64,000 nt of DNA, from assembly GCA_038380795.1 (NCBI GenBank), contig CM076263.1:883001-947000 (forward strand), read 5' to 3'. A program made the position numbers and the translations under genes. The notes under the pieces were generated by a model that saw only the letters and a list, made by a program, of their open reading frames with translations, was not told the origin of the DNA and searched no databases. Shown here one piece after another: positions 20,311-31,515 of the stretch. This DNA is from Pyrocephalus nanus. Taxonomy: Eukaryota > Chordata > Aves > Passeriformes > Tyrannidae. Position 1 is the first letter of the stretch. Each line of letters begins with the position of its first letter.

Positions 20311-22482
20311 CATTCCCTGAGCCCTGATGATCACCGCGACATTCCCTGATGATCACCGCGACATTCCCTGATGATCACCGCGACATTCCCTGATGATCAC
20401 CACGACATTCCCTGATGATCACCGCGACATTCCCTGATGATCACCACGACATTCCCTGAGCCCTGATGATCACCACGACATTCCCTGATGATCACCACGA
20501 CATTCCCTGATGATCACCACGACATTCCCTGAGCCCTGATGATCACCACGACATTCCCTGATGATCACCACGGCATTCCCTGAGCCCTGATGATCACCGC
20601 GACATTCCCTGATGATCACCACGACATTCCCTGAGCCCTGAGACATTCCCTGAGCCCTGATGATCACCACGACATTCCCTGAGCCCTGATGATCACCACG
20701 ACATTCCCTGATGATCACCACGACATTCCCTGATGATCACCGCGACATTCCCTGATGATCACCGCGACATTCCCTGATGATCACCGCGACATTCCCTGAT
20801 GATCACCACGACATTCCCTGATGATCACCACGACATTCCCTGAGCCCTGATGATCACCGCGACATTCCCTGATGATCACCGCGACATTCCCTGATGATCA
20901 CCGCGACATTCCCTGATGATCACCACGACATTCCCTGAGCCCTGAGACATTCCCTGAGCCCTGATGATCACCACGACATTCCCTGAGCCCTGATGATCAC
21001 CACGACATTTCCTGATGATCACCACGACATTCCCTGATGATCACCACGGCATTCCCTGAGCCCTGATGATCACCGCGACATTCCCTGATGATCACCGCGA
21101 CATTCCCTGATGATCACCACGACATTCCCTGATGATCACCGCGACATTCCCTGATGATCACCACGACATTCCCTGATGATCACCACGACATTCCCTGATG
21201 ATCACCGTGACATTCCCTGAGCCCTGAGACATTCCCTGAGCCCTGATGATCACCACGACATTCCCTGATGATCACCGCGACATTCCCTGATGATCACCGC
21301 GACATTCCCTGATGATCACCACGACATTCCCTGATGATCACCACGACATTCCCTGAGCCCTGATGATCACCACGACATTCCCTGAGCCCTGATGATCACC
21401 ACGACATTCCCTGAGCCCTGATGATCACCACGACATTCCCTGATGATCACCACGACATTCCCTGAGCCCTGATGATCACCACGACATTCCCTGATGATCA
21501 CCGCGACATTCCCTGATGATCACCGCGACATTCCCTGATGATCACCGCGACATTCCCTGATGATCACCACGACATTCCCTGAGCCCTGATGATCACCACG
21601 ACATTCCCTGATGATCACCACGACATTCCCTGATGATCACCACGACATTCCCTGATGATCACCACGGCATTCCCTGAGCCCTGATGATCACCGCGACATT
21701 CCCTGATGATCACCGCGACATTCCCTGATGATCACCACGACATTCCCTGATGATCACCACGACATTCCCTGATGATCACCACGACATTCCCTGAGCCCTG
21801 ATGATCACCGCGACATTCCCTGATGATCACCACGACATTCCCTGATGATCACCGTGACATTCCCTGAGCCCTGAGACATTCCCTGAGCCCTGATGATCAC
21901 CACGACATTCCCTGAGCCCTGATGATCACCACGACATTCCCTGAGCCCTGATGATCACCGCGACATTCCCTGAGCCCTGATGATCACCGCGACATTCCCT
22001 GATGATCACCGCGACATTCCCTGAGCCCTGATGATCACCACGACATTCCCTGAGCCCTGATGATCACCACGACATTCCCTGATGATCACCACGACATTCC
22101 CTGAGCCCTGATGATCACCACGACATTCCCTGATGATCACCGCGACATTCCCTGATGATCACCGCGACATTCCCTGATGATCACCGCGACATTCCCTGAG
22201 CCCTGATGATCACCGCGACATTCCCTGATGATCACCGCGACATTCCCTGATGATCACCGCGACATTCCCTGAGCCCTGAGACATTCCCTGAGCCCTGATG
22301 ATCACCACGACATTCCCTGATGATCACCACGACATTCCCTGAGCCCTGATGATCACCACGACATTCCCTGAGCCCTGATGATCACCACGACATTCCCTGA
22401 GCCCTGATGATCACCACGACATTCCCTGATGATCACCGCGACATTCCCTGATGATCACCACGACATTCCCTGAGCCCTGATG
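20311..22482. repeat. 22/29-bp minisatellite, roughly 90 copies
   Basis: The basic 22-mer is CATTCCCTGATGATCACCGCGA. A 29-bp form has an extra GAGCCCT, and occasional CTGAGACATTCCCTGAGCC junctions give a loose higher-order pattern. Nearly all differences between units are CGCG against CACG at one position (more rarely CGTG or CACGG). Each unit contains a TGATCA palindrome. Confidence 0.97.
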
Positions 22483-22616
22483 ATTATTATCGTTCGCTTA
22501 ATAAATTTACCAATGTTTAATTGGAATTGAGCTGTCGAAATTCTTATATGAATTTATAACGAGGGGGATGCACCCTGGCAGCGCTGGGGGGGGGGGGGGG
22601 ACACAGGGCGTGTAGA

Positions 22617-25600
22617 GACTCATAGGGCACCTATAGACACACGGGGAACATATAGAGCCATAGAACATATAGAGACCCATGGTTTACATAGAGATACATA
22701 GAGCCAGTATAGACACACAGGGCATGTATAGAGAGCATATATAGACATATAGAGCTTGTATGGACCCCTAGAGCACACACTGAGCCCATATAGACCCCTA
22801 AAGCACATATAGACACACAGAGCCCATACAGACACACAGAGCCCATATAGACCCCCAGAGCACACACAGAGCCCCTATAGACCCCTAGAGCACATATAGA
22901 CACACAGAGCCCATATAGACACACAGAGATCCTATAGACACACAGAGCCCATATAGACCCCTAGAGCACACACAGAGCCCATATAGACCCCCAGAGCACA
23001 CACAGAGCCCCTATAGACCCCCAGAGCACACACAGAGCCCCTATAGACCCCTAGAGCACACATAGAGCCCCTATAGACCCCTAGAGCACATATAGACCCC
23101 TAGAGCACACACAGAGCCCCTATAGACCCCTAGAGCACATATAGAGCCCCTATAGACCCCTAGAGCACACACAGAGCCCATATAGACCCCTAGAGCTCAT
23201 ACAGAGCCCCTATAGACCCCCAGAGCACACACAGAGCCCCTATAGACCCCTAGAGCTCATACAGAGCCCCGATAGACCCCTAGAGTGCATACAGACACAC
23301 AGAGCCCCTATAGATCCCTAGAGCCCATATAGACCCCCAGAGCACACACAGAGCCCCTATAGACCCCTAGAGCACACACAGAGCCCCTATAGACCCCTAG
23401 AGCACACACAGAGCCCCTATAGACCCCTAGAGCACACACAGAGCCCATATAGATCCCCAGAGCACACACAGAGCCCCTATAGACCCCTAGAGCACACACA
23501 GAGCCCCTATAGACCCCTAGAGCCCATATAGACACACAGAGCCCATATAGACCCCTATAGCACACACAGAGCCCATATAGACCCCTATAGCACACACAGA
23601 GCCCCTATAGACCCCTAGAGCACATATAGACACACAGAGCCCATATAGACCCCTATAGCACACACAGAGCCCCTATAGACCCCTAGAGCACATATAGACC
23701 CACAGAGCCCATATAGACCCCTAGAGCACACACAGAGCCCATATAGACCCCCAGAGCACACACAGAGCCCCTATAGACCCCTAGAGCACACACAGAGCCC
23801 CTATAGACCCCCAGAGCACACACAGAGCCCCTATAGACCCCCAGAGCACATATAGACACACAGAGCCCATATAGACCCCTAGAGCACACACAGAGCCCAT
23901 ATAGACCCCTAGAGCACACACAGACCCACGGGGCACGTATAGACACATAGGGCACATACAGACACACAGAGCCCATATAGACCCCTAGAACCCATATAGA
24001 CACACAGAGCCCATATAGACACACAGAACCCATATAGACCCCCAGAGCACACACAGAGCCCCTATAGACCCCTAGAGCACACACAGAGCCCCTATAGACC
24101 CCCAGAGCACACACAGAGCCCCTATAGACCCCCAGAGCACACACAGACCCACGGGGCACGTATAGACACATAGGGCACACACAGAGCCCATATAGGCCCC
24201 TATAGACCCCTAGAGCACATATAGACACACAGAGCCCCTATAGACCCCCAGAGCACACACAGAGCCCATATAGCCCCCTAGAGCACACACAGAGCCCATA
24301 TAGCCCCCTAGAGCACACACAGAGCCCATATAGACCCCTAGAGCACACACAGAGCCCCTATAGACCCCCAGAGCACACACAGAGCCCATATAGCCCCCTA
24401 GAGCACACACAGAGCCCATATAGACCCCTAGAGCACACACAGAGCCCCTAGAGCACATATAGACACACAGAGCCCATATAGACCCCTAGAGCACATATAG
24501 ACACACAGAGCCCATATAGATCCCTAGAGCTCATACAGAGCCCATATAGATCCGTAGAGCACACACAGAGCCCCTATAGACCCCCAGATCACATATAGAC
24601 CCCTAGAGCACACACAGAGCCCCTATAGACCCCTAAAGCACACACACAGCCCATATGGACCCCTAGAGCACACACAGAGCCCCTATAGACCCCTAGAGCA
24701 CACACAGAGCCCCTATAGACCCCTAGAGCACATATAGACACACAGAGCCCATATAGACCCCTAGAGTACACACAGAGCCCCTATAGATCCCTAGACCACA
24801 CACAGAGCCCATATAGATCCCTAGAGCACACACAGAGCCCATATAGACCCCTAGAGCACACACAGAGCCCATATAGATCCCTAGAGCACACACAGAGCCC
24901 ATATAGATCCCTAGAGCACACACAGAGCCCCTAGAGCACATATAGACACACAGAGCCCATATAGACCCCTAGAGCACATATAGACACACAGAGCCCATAT
25001 AGATCCCTAGAGCACACACAGAGCCCCTATAGACCCCTAGAGCACATATAGACACACAGAGCCCATATGGACCCCTAGAGCACACACAGAGCCCCTATAG
25101 ACCCCTAGAGCACACACAGAGCCCCTATAGACCCCTAGAGCACATATAGACACACAGAGCCCATATAGACCCCTAGAGTACACACAGAGCCCCTATAGAT
25201 CCCTAGAGCACACACAGAGCCCATATAGACCCCTAGAGCACACACAGAGCCCATATAGATCCCTAGAGCACACACAGAGCCCCTAGAGCACATATAGACA
25301 CACAGAGCCCATATAGACCCCTAGAGCACATATAGACACACAGAGCCCATATAGATCCCTAGAGCACATATAGACACACAGAGCCCATATAGACCCCTAG
25401 AGCACATATAGACACACAGAGCCCATATAGATCCCTAGAGCACACACAGAGCCCCTATAGACCCCTAGAGCACATATAGACACACAGAGCCCATATAGAC
25501 CCCTAGAGCACACACAGAGCCCATATAGACCCCCAGAGCACATATAGACCCATACATAGTGCACGTATAGACACATAGGGCACATACAAACACGCAGAGC

Positions 25601-25918
25601 CCATATAGACCCCTGGAGCACATATAGACACACAGAGCCCATATAGACCCCTAGAGCACACACAGAGCCCATATAGACCCCTGGAGCACATATAGACACA
25701 CAGAGCCCCTATAGACCCCTGGAGCACATATAGACACACAGAGCCCCTATAGACCCCTGGAGCCCATATAGACACACAGAGCCCATATAGATCCCTAGAG
25801 CACACACAGACCCACGGGGCACGTATAGACACATAGGGCACGTATAGACACATAGGGCACGTATAGACACATAGGGCACGTATAGACACATAGGGCACGT
25901 ATAGACACATAGGGCACA
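22617..25918. repeat. 30-bp minisatellite (AGAGCACACACAGAGCCCMTATAGACCCCT), over 100 units
   Basis: About 3.3 kb of 30-mers mixed with 24- and 27-bp forms (CACATATAGACACACAGAGCC types), ending in a run of 20-mers reading ACATAGGGCACGTATAGAC (25,815-25,918). A 14-bp G run lies just before it near 22,587. On the minus strand the periodicity encodes ten-residue repeats such as CALGVYRGSV, interrupted by many frame changes and stops. I treat these as non-coding. Confidence 0.96.
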
Positions 25919-26097
25919 CAAAGCCCCGGCGAGCTCGCCCAGCCCCGGGCAGCGGCAATGCCCGCACACCCTCCCGGCCTCTCCCGCAGCTCCCCATCCC
26001 CGGGAAGGGGGGTCTGGGGCACGCCCGGCTGAGCCGCGGGGAAGGACGAGGCGACACCGGCACCGCTCCCAGGGGCGCTCCCGCCGGGCGGTCCCGC

Positions 26098-26938
26098 AAC
26101 CGGGGTTCGGAACCCGCTACCCGCACCGGGGTTCGGAACCCGCTACCCGTAACCGGGGAACGGAACCCTCTCCCCGCACCGGGGCTCGGAACCCGCTACC
26201 CGCAACCGGGGAACGGAACCCGCTACCCGCACCGGGGCTCGGAACCCGCTACCCGTAACCGGGGAACGGAACCCGCTACCCGCACCGGGGTTCGGAACCC
26301 TCTGCCCGCACCGGGGTTCGGAACCCTCTGCCCGCACCGGGGTTCGGAACCCTCTGCCCGCAACCGGGGTTCGGAACCCTCTGCCCGCACCGGGGTTTGG
26401 AACCCTCTGCCCGCACCGGGGCGCGGAACCCTCTGCCCGCACCGGGGTTCGGAACCCTCTGCCCGCACCGGGGAACGGAACCCTCTCCCCGCACCGGGGC
26501 TCGGAACCCTCTGCCCGCACCGGGGCTCGGAACCCTCTGCCCGCACCGGGGCTCGGAACCCTCTGCCCGCACCGGGGCGCGGAACCCTCTGCCCGCACCG
26601 GGGCTCGGAACCCTCTCCCCGCACCGGGGTTCGGAACCCTCTGCCCGCACCGGGGCGCGGAACCCTCTGCCCGCACCGGGGTTCGGAACCGTCTGCCCGC
26701 ACCGGGGTTCGGAACCCTCTGCCCGCACCGGGGTTCGGAACCCTCTGCCCGCACCGGGGCGCGGAACCCTCTGCCCGCACCGGGGTTCGGAACCCTCTGC
26801 CCGCACCGGGGCTCGGAACCCTCTGCCCGCACCGGGGCTCGGAACCCTCTGCCCGCACCGGGGTTCGGAACCCTCTGCCCGCACCGGGGCTCGGAACCCT
26901 CTGCCCGCACCGGGGCTCGGAACCCTCTGCCCGCACCG
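26098..26938. repeat. 26-bp CpG-rich minisatellite, about 32 copies, inside the MAPK4 CpG island
   Basis: The unit is CGGAACCCTCTGCCCGCACCGGGGTT, with TT alternating with CT, CG or AA. Each copy carries about four CpGs and a near-palindrome GGGTTCGGAACCC. The array ends 56 bp from the proposed exon 1 donor (26,994), so in the gene's direction it is the very start of intron 1. Open frames of 230-390 codons across it reflect the lack of stops in the unit. Confidence 0.97.
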
Positions 26939-26969
26939 CTCCCCCCCCCGCGGGGCTCCGGGGACAGCA

Positions 26970-27100
26970 CCGGGGCCGCCTCCCTTCACTTACCGGGGCC
27001 GCCTCCCTTCCCTCACCGGGGCCGCCTCCCTTCCCTCACCGGGGCCGCTCCGCTTCCCTCACCGGGGCCGCTCCGCTTCCCTCACCGGGGCCGCTCCGCC
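26970..27100 (-). repeat. 23-bp tandem array carrying splice-donor motifs, 5.7 copies
   Basis: Plus-strand units CCGGGGCCGCCTCCCTTCCCTCA or CCGGGGCCGCTCCGCTTCCCTCA start at 26,970, 26,993, 27,016, 27,039, 27,062 and 27,085 (partial). Only the first unit has the CACTTA variant that turns GTGAGG into GTAAGT on the minus strand. Confidence 0.93.
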
Positions 27101-27113
27101 GCCGCTCCGCCAT
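26994..27113 (-). other. MAPK4: Candidate MAPK4 first (5' untranslated) exon with repeated splice donors
   Basis: A minus-strand exon ending at 26,994 has a strong donor (CCG then GTAAGTGA). Upstream to about 27,100 the sequence is a 23-bp tandem array in which each unit repeats the donor as CCCCG then GTGAGG (exon ends would be 27,017, 27,040, 27,063 and 27,086). An ATG in strong context at 27,113 opens a 25-codon frame closed by TGA at 27,036. The transcription start is unknown and could lie either side of that ATG. RNA data are needed to settle which donor is used. Confidence 0.5.
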
Positions 27114-27148
27114 GGCCCGGCCGGCACCGGCACCGCGCCCGCCCCGCC

Positions 27149-27156
27149 TGACGTCA
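27149..27156. promoter_or_regulatory. Palindromic CRE (TGACGTCA)
   Basis: The full 8-bp cAMP response element recognised by CREB/ATF factors lies in the island, about 160 bp upstream of the proposed exon 1 donor in the MAPK4 direction. It sits between GC-box-like runs, as in many CpG-island promoters. Confidence 0.75.
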
Positions 27157-27465
27157 CGCACCGGCCCCCGCCGTGCGGGGGCACCTGCGGGGGGCGGGAC
27201 CGCCGAGGCTCGGGGGGGGGGGGGGGATCCGCACCGAGGGGCCTGCGACCCTTCCCCCCCCTCAGCATCCCCGCCAAGGCCCGGCGATCCCCTCGCCATC
27301 CCCGGGAGTCCTGTCCTGTCCCGCACCCCGCCGCGACATCCCCCAAGGAGGAGCATCCCGAGGGGTCCGCTCGCCCCTCGTCGTCCCCCAAGGGCCGGCT
27401 GCCCCCTCGCCAGCCCCGGGGGGATCTGCTGGGTGGGTGCGCTGCCGCCCCTCCGCCACACCGCG

Positions 27466-27600
27466 TCATTCCCGGTAGGAACGGGCCCGGGGGTCTGCGC
27501 TCTCCCCCCGCGTCATTCCCGGTAGGAACGGGCCCTGGGGTCTGCGCTCTCCCCCCGCGTCATCCCCGGTAGGAACGACCCCGAGGATCTGCGCTCTCCC
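27466..27600. repeat. About 44-bp GC-rich tandem repeat, three copies
   Basis: Three copies of a unit with the core CGTCATTCCCGGTAGGAACG followed by GGCCCGGGGGTCTGCGCTCT, within the CpG island. Confidence 0.9.
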
Positions 27601-27654
27601 CCCTCACCACACCCAGAGGGGTCCGGTATCCCCCTCGCTATCCCCCAAAGGAGC

Positions 27655-27862
27655 CTCCCCATGTGACCGGGGACCCCCCCACCATCCCCGGGAAGAGCCG
27701 GGAAGGTTCGGTCTCCCCCGATATCCCCGGGAGAAACCGCCCCAAACGTCCGGGGTCCCCCCTTTCCCCCCCGATATCCCCGGGAGGAGCCTCCCCATGT
27801 GACCGGGGACCCCCCCACCATCCCCGGGAAGAGCCGGGAAGGTCCGGTCCGTCCCCGCCATC
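27655..27862. repeat. Direct repeat of about 60 bp, 138 bp apart
   Basis: The segment beginning CTCCCCATGTGACCGGGGAC and ending GAGCCGGGAAGGTTCGG (about 27,654-27,713) recurs at about 27,792-27,851. The intervening DNA is related, CCCCGGGA-rich sequence, giving a loose repeat structure through the right side of the island. Confidence 0.85.
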
Positions 27863-28060
27863 CCTGGGGAAAGCTGCAGGAGGAAGCCGATGTCCCCACG
27901 CCATCCAGAGGGGTCCGGTCCCCCCTTCCCACGCCCCGGAGGAGTCGCCCCAAGGTGCGGTGCCCGCCGATATTACCGGGAGGAGCAGCCGGAGGGGATC
28001 GAGCTCCCCTCTTCTGCCATAGCAGGAGCCGAGGGAGGGGAGACCCTACCTGACCCCCTC

Positions 28061-28947
28061 TCTCACATCGGAGAGGGGTGGGCTGGGTTAAACCCCCTCG
28101 CTCAGACCCTCCAGGGTGGGCTTTCTGCCCTTTCCCAACGTGTGTTTGCTTTATCAGCATTAATGTCTGGGTTTCCAGGTCTGCACCGAGCCAGCGTCGC
28201 TGTGGAATCATTCCAGCTTACCTGCTGGAACACGGCAATGTCCTGGCGTCCCTCTTTTCCTGAGGTCTTCCCAGTGGATCACCAGGTGAAGCAGCTGAGC
28301 TCCTCCCACCCCGTGAGCGCCTCGACCCACTGAGCAGCCCTAAAGGAAGAAAATTCACCGCTTGCTGTATTTACATCGCGAAGGAAACAATTAAAGGAAG
28401 CTGCTTCAACAGCCTAAGTGGAGGAAACACGATAGCTCGATAGTTATTGATCCCCTCCAGACAAGTGTGCTGCTTTGAGGAACAGAGCCTCCCTCCCCTG
28501 CTGCAGGGGAAGTGGCAAGGAAAAAAATAAAAGAGAAAGTCGCCCAGTCAATTAAAACTCCCGGGGAATTACACACGAGGAAATGGAGTTGTATAAACAA
28601 TTGGGGGTGGTATAGGAATCTGTAACAAGACCACTCTACTATTTCGCTGTCGAAGATGAAAATGAACGTTCCCATCCCTTTTGAATTGGTGTTTACGCCT
28701 GTGAATGCGAGGAGCGAAACAGAGGAGGAGAAAGAGAAATAGGAGCATTGACAGTTCCTGCTAAACCTCCCTGGGAAGCTGATTCCACGTGCCCTGCGTG
28801 CCAAGTGCGGAGCTTGTTCCCCTGGTGGTGACGGACACAACAACCAGCGAGATCAGAGGGCATCCAGGGGTCCTGGATGGGCAAGAGCTCGGCGTGGGAT
28901 CAGGGGATGTTTGGGCAAAGATGTTTTCCATCAGAGGTTCGAGGTTT
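28061..28947. other. Intergenic, right shoulder of the CpG island
   Basis: Unique sequence. No exon can be supported on either strand, although a plus-strand transcript from the island would pass through here. The 28,340-28,780 part lacks repeats and could be conserved non-coding DNA, which cannot be judged from one sequence. Confidence 0.55.
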
Positions 28948-29118
28948 CATTCCAGCAAACCACACGGGTGGTGAGACTGGCACAGGTTGGGCAGAGAAGC
29001 TGTGGCTGCTCCTGGATCCCTGGAAGTGTCCAATGCCAGGTTGGACGAGGCTTGGAGCTACCTGGGATAGTGGAAGATGTCCCTGCCCATGCCCCAAACC
29101 AGCTTGTGATTCTATCAT
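28948..29118 (+). mobile_element. CR1 LINE 3' fragment
   Basis: Sense CR1 tail: AGCTGTGGCTGCTCCTGGAT, CCTGGAAGTGTCC, TTGGACGAGGCTTGGAGC and ACCTGGGATAGTGGAAG, ending near GTGATTCTATCATT, the octamer-type terminus of avian CR1. Confidence 0.88.
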
Positions 29119-30779
29119 TCCCTCTTTCAATTAGTAATAACAGCACATAAACACGTTTTTATGTTTCCTTTCCAAGGGACACCGGGTTTGCTTGATGTGA
29201 GTTTGGTTTGGGTGAAGAGCTTGGATATTTCTGGTGCTTCCAAAAACCAGGGCACCGCTCAGCCCCTCGCAGGACCTTGGCAGTCGTCCCTGGCACAGCA
29301 GGAACAACAGAGTTATAATAATAATAATAATTCTGATAATTCAGCCTTGGATAATTCTGATAATTGCAGCCATGGACTATTGGGTGTTTTCAGGAAGAGG
29401 GTGCTTCTCTCTGCTATTTCCACCTCCCACACTGATTGTCACTAGCAGAGGCAGCATTTCTATTATCTAATCACAAATGTGCAGCATTTTATCCTGAAAT
29501 TCACCCCTCTCACAGGCAGAGGAGCCAAAATGCTCGGTGGTGAAATTCAGACTCTCCTGGGGGGGCTCACACCCTGTCGGGGGATGGATTTAACCACGCT
29601 CGCATGAAGATGCTGTTACACCCGCTGCAAAATGTTTGTCTTGCATAATATTACCCTGTCTCCCATTACAGGACTTCTCCAGCCTATTTAGGGAGTTTAT
29701 TTCATTATTTCAGGATTAATTTCATTTCATGATTAAAGAGGAGCCGAGTGCCTCAGCACGAGTGAGTTTTCAGAAGTCCCCTGCCAGATCTGAACTCATC
29801 AGCGCCCGTGAAGTGACACGAGTCAGCCCAGCGCTGTCATTTCCCCGTGGGTACGATCAGCACATCCTCTTTGTCACCCATAACACCACCTTTTCCAGAC
29901 ACATCCCCGGTGATTTTATCAGCCCTTGGAATTGTCAGCCCTTGGAACACGGTGTGAATTGTTGGGAGATGTCCTACAAGTGACCTGTGGCAGCGCGGCC
30001 CGGGGGGGGTGAATCGTTAACGCTTTCACAAGCCCAGACAAAACAGGCAGAGAATACTCTCGTTTTTGTAATTAATTCCGTGAAATGAGCTGATGTAAAA
30101 CCGGCCACGTTTCCAGGCTTTTGGGGGGGGCATCACAGGACCCACAGGGGAAAAATTGTGGGTTTGTAAATTGATGCTTGGCGGGCTGCAGAGATGGGGA
30201 ACGCTGGGGGAATTGCTCTCCTCCGCCTCGCAGAGTTTTCCAGCTGAGTCCTGACCATCTCTAAGGAGGGGAGGTTGTGTGGTGGGGTTTGTGACAGCCA
30301 GGTTTTTCTGCTTGTGAGGCAGCAGAACAGAAAGCAGCGTTTCTGGCCTCAGCAGCCTCCTCTCCTGGCTGCGGGCTGCCAACCCCACACCCTGCTCTCC
30401 AAATTCCAGCTTTCCTCAGCACTTTGAGCCGCCAGCCCGATTTCATTCCATCAGCTGTGTTATTCATCAGCAGGCTGTGAATTAGGCTGCTCTAACCCAC
30501 GTACTTTTTTTATGTTTTACGCTGGAAGTGGAATAAATCAGCGCATAGTAAAGGAAAATCCCAGCGTTCCCGAGAGCAGCGAGGGGGGATGTGGGGCCAG
30601 GGCAGATGGGAGCCCTTCATCAGCAGGTTGAAGTAGTCAGTGGAATGATTGTCCAGACGCTCTCTAAGGATGCCAGGGTAGCAAACACCACTGAGATCAT
30701 CTCTCAAGGTCCCACTTGTTCTGTTCAATTGGGATGGAAAAACCCGAACCCCCAAACCCTTCTGCCACTTCAAGGAAGA
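29119..30779. other. Intergenic unique DNA with an ATA microsatellite
   Basis: A short (ATA)n tract lies at 29,314-29,332, followed by unique DNA. Open frames of 60-120 codons show no family resemblance and no splice context. Nothing else recognised. Confidence 0.65.
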
Positions 30780-31515
30780 CTTTGAGGGGCTGGAGGGGGT
30801 GTAGGGAAGGGAAGGGAGATGGGAAGGGGCTGGAGCAGCTGATGGAGCTGGGGGGGCTCAGCCTGGAGAAAAGGAGGCTCAGGGGGGACCTCACTGAAAA
30901 GAAAAAAAAAAAGGAAACAAGAGAAGTAAAAAAAGAAGAAAAGATGAAAGAAGGTTTGGGAAGGTTTGGGAAGGTTTGGGAAGGGAAGGTTTGGGAAGGT
31001 TTGGGAAGGGAAGGTTTGGGAAGGGAAGGTTTGGGAAGGTTTGGGAAGGTTTGGGAAGGTTTGGGAAGGTTTGGGAAGGGAAGGGAAGGTTTGGGAAGGT
31101 TTGGGAAGGGAAAGGAAGGTCTGGGAAGGGGCTGGAGCAGCTGAGGGAGCTGGGGGGGCTCATCCTGGAGAAAAGGAGGCTCAGGGGGGACCTTCTGGCT
31201 CTGCAATCCCTGACAGGAGGGGGGAGCCAATTGGGGTCGGGCTCTGCTGCCAAGGAACAGGGACAGGAGGAGAGGGATCAGCCTCCAGCTGTGCCAGGGG
31301 AGGTTCAGGTTATTTTTGGGAAGATTTCTCCATGGAAAAAGAGGCATTGGCACAGCTGCCCAGGGAGGTGGCAGAGTCCCCACCCCTGGAGGGGTTTTTA
31401 AAAGCCATGTGGAGGTGGCACTTGGGGAACACAGGTTGGTGGTGGCCTTGGGGGAATGATTGGACCTGATGGTCTTAGAGGGCTTTTCCAACCCCGATGT
31501 TTCTGTGATTTCAGC
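30780..31515 (+). mobile_element. CR1 LINE 3' portion with internal duplication
   Basis: Sense CR1: GGCTGGAGCAGCTGATGGAG, AGCCTGGAGAAAAGGAGGCT, GGGGACCTTCTGGCTCTGCA, the AGCCTCCAGCTGTGCCAGG to GGCAGAGTCCCC stretch, and an end with TTGGACCTGATGGTCTTAGA and GGGCTTTTCCAACCCCGATG. It is interrupted at about 30,900-31,125 by a decamer array and a duplicated CR1 segment. Confidence 0.9.
30953..31125. repeat. 10/15-bp repeat (GGGAAGGTTT) inside CR1
   Basis: Repeated GGGAAGGTTT units with interspersed GGGAAGGGAAGG forms, between two copies of the same CR1 segment. Both strands remain open (W/E/G/R/F-rich or P/S/L/K-rich), which is a property of the unit. Confidence 0.93.

Larger units (their letters stand above)
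25919..28060. promoter_or_regulatory. CpG island, probable MAPK4 promoter region
   Basis: About 2.1 kb of very GC- and CpG-rich DNA at the expected distance and orientation for the start of MAPK4. It holds a perfect CRE (TGACGTCA, 27,149-27,156), GC boxes (GGGGGCGGG near 27,190 and CCCGCCCCGCC near 27,137) and a consensus 5' splice site on the minus strand. Assignment to MAPK4 is inference: it is the only CpG island between MAPK4 exon 2 and SKA1. It could also drive a divergent plus-strand transcript. Confidence 0.7.

Noticed and set aside
20311..22482. Regularly spaced palindromic repeats resembling a CRISPR array
   Set aside because: Units are head-to-tail without unique spacers, and the DNA is vertebrate nuclear.
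26143..27572. Arg/Pro/Gly-rich frames of 230-390 codons in the CpG island
   Set aside because: They arise from GC-rich repeats with no stops; several frames on both strands are open at once.
28061..28340. Possible plus-strand exon diverging from the CpG island
   Set aside because: There are AG and GT dinucleotides in plausible places but no conserved peptide, and no way to support a transcript without RNA data.
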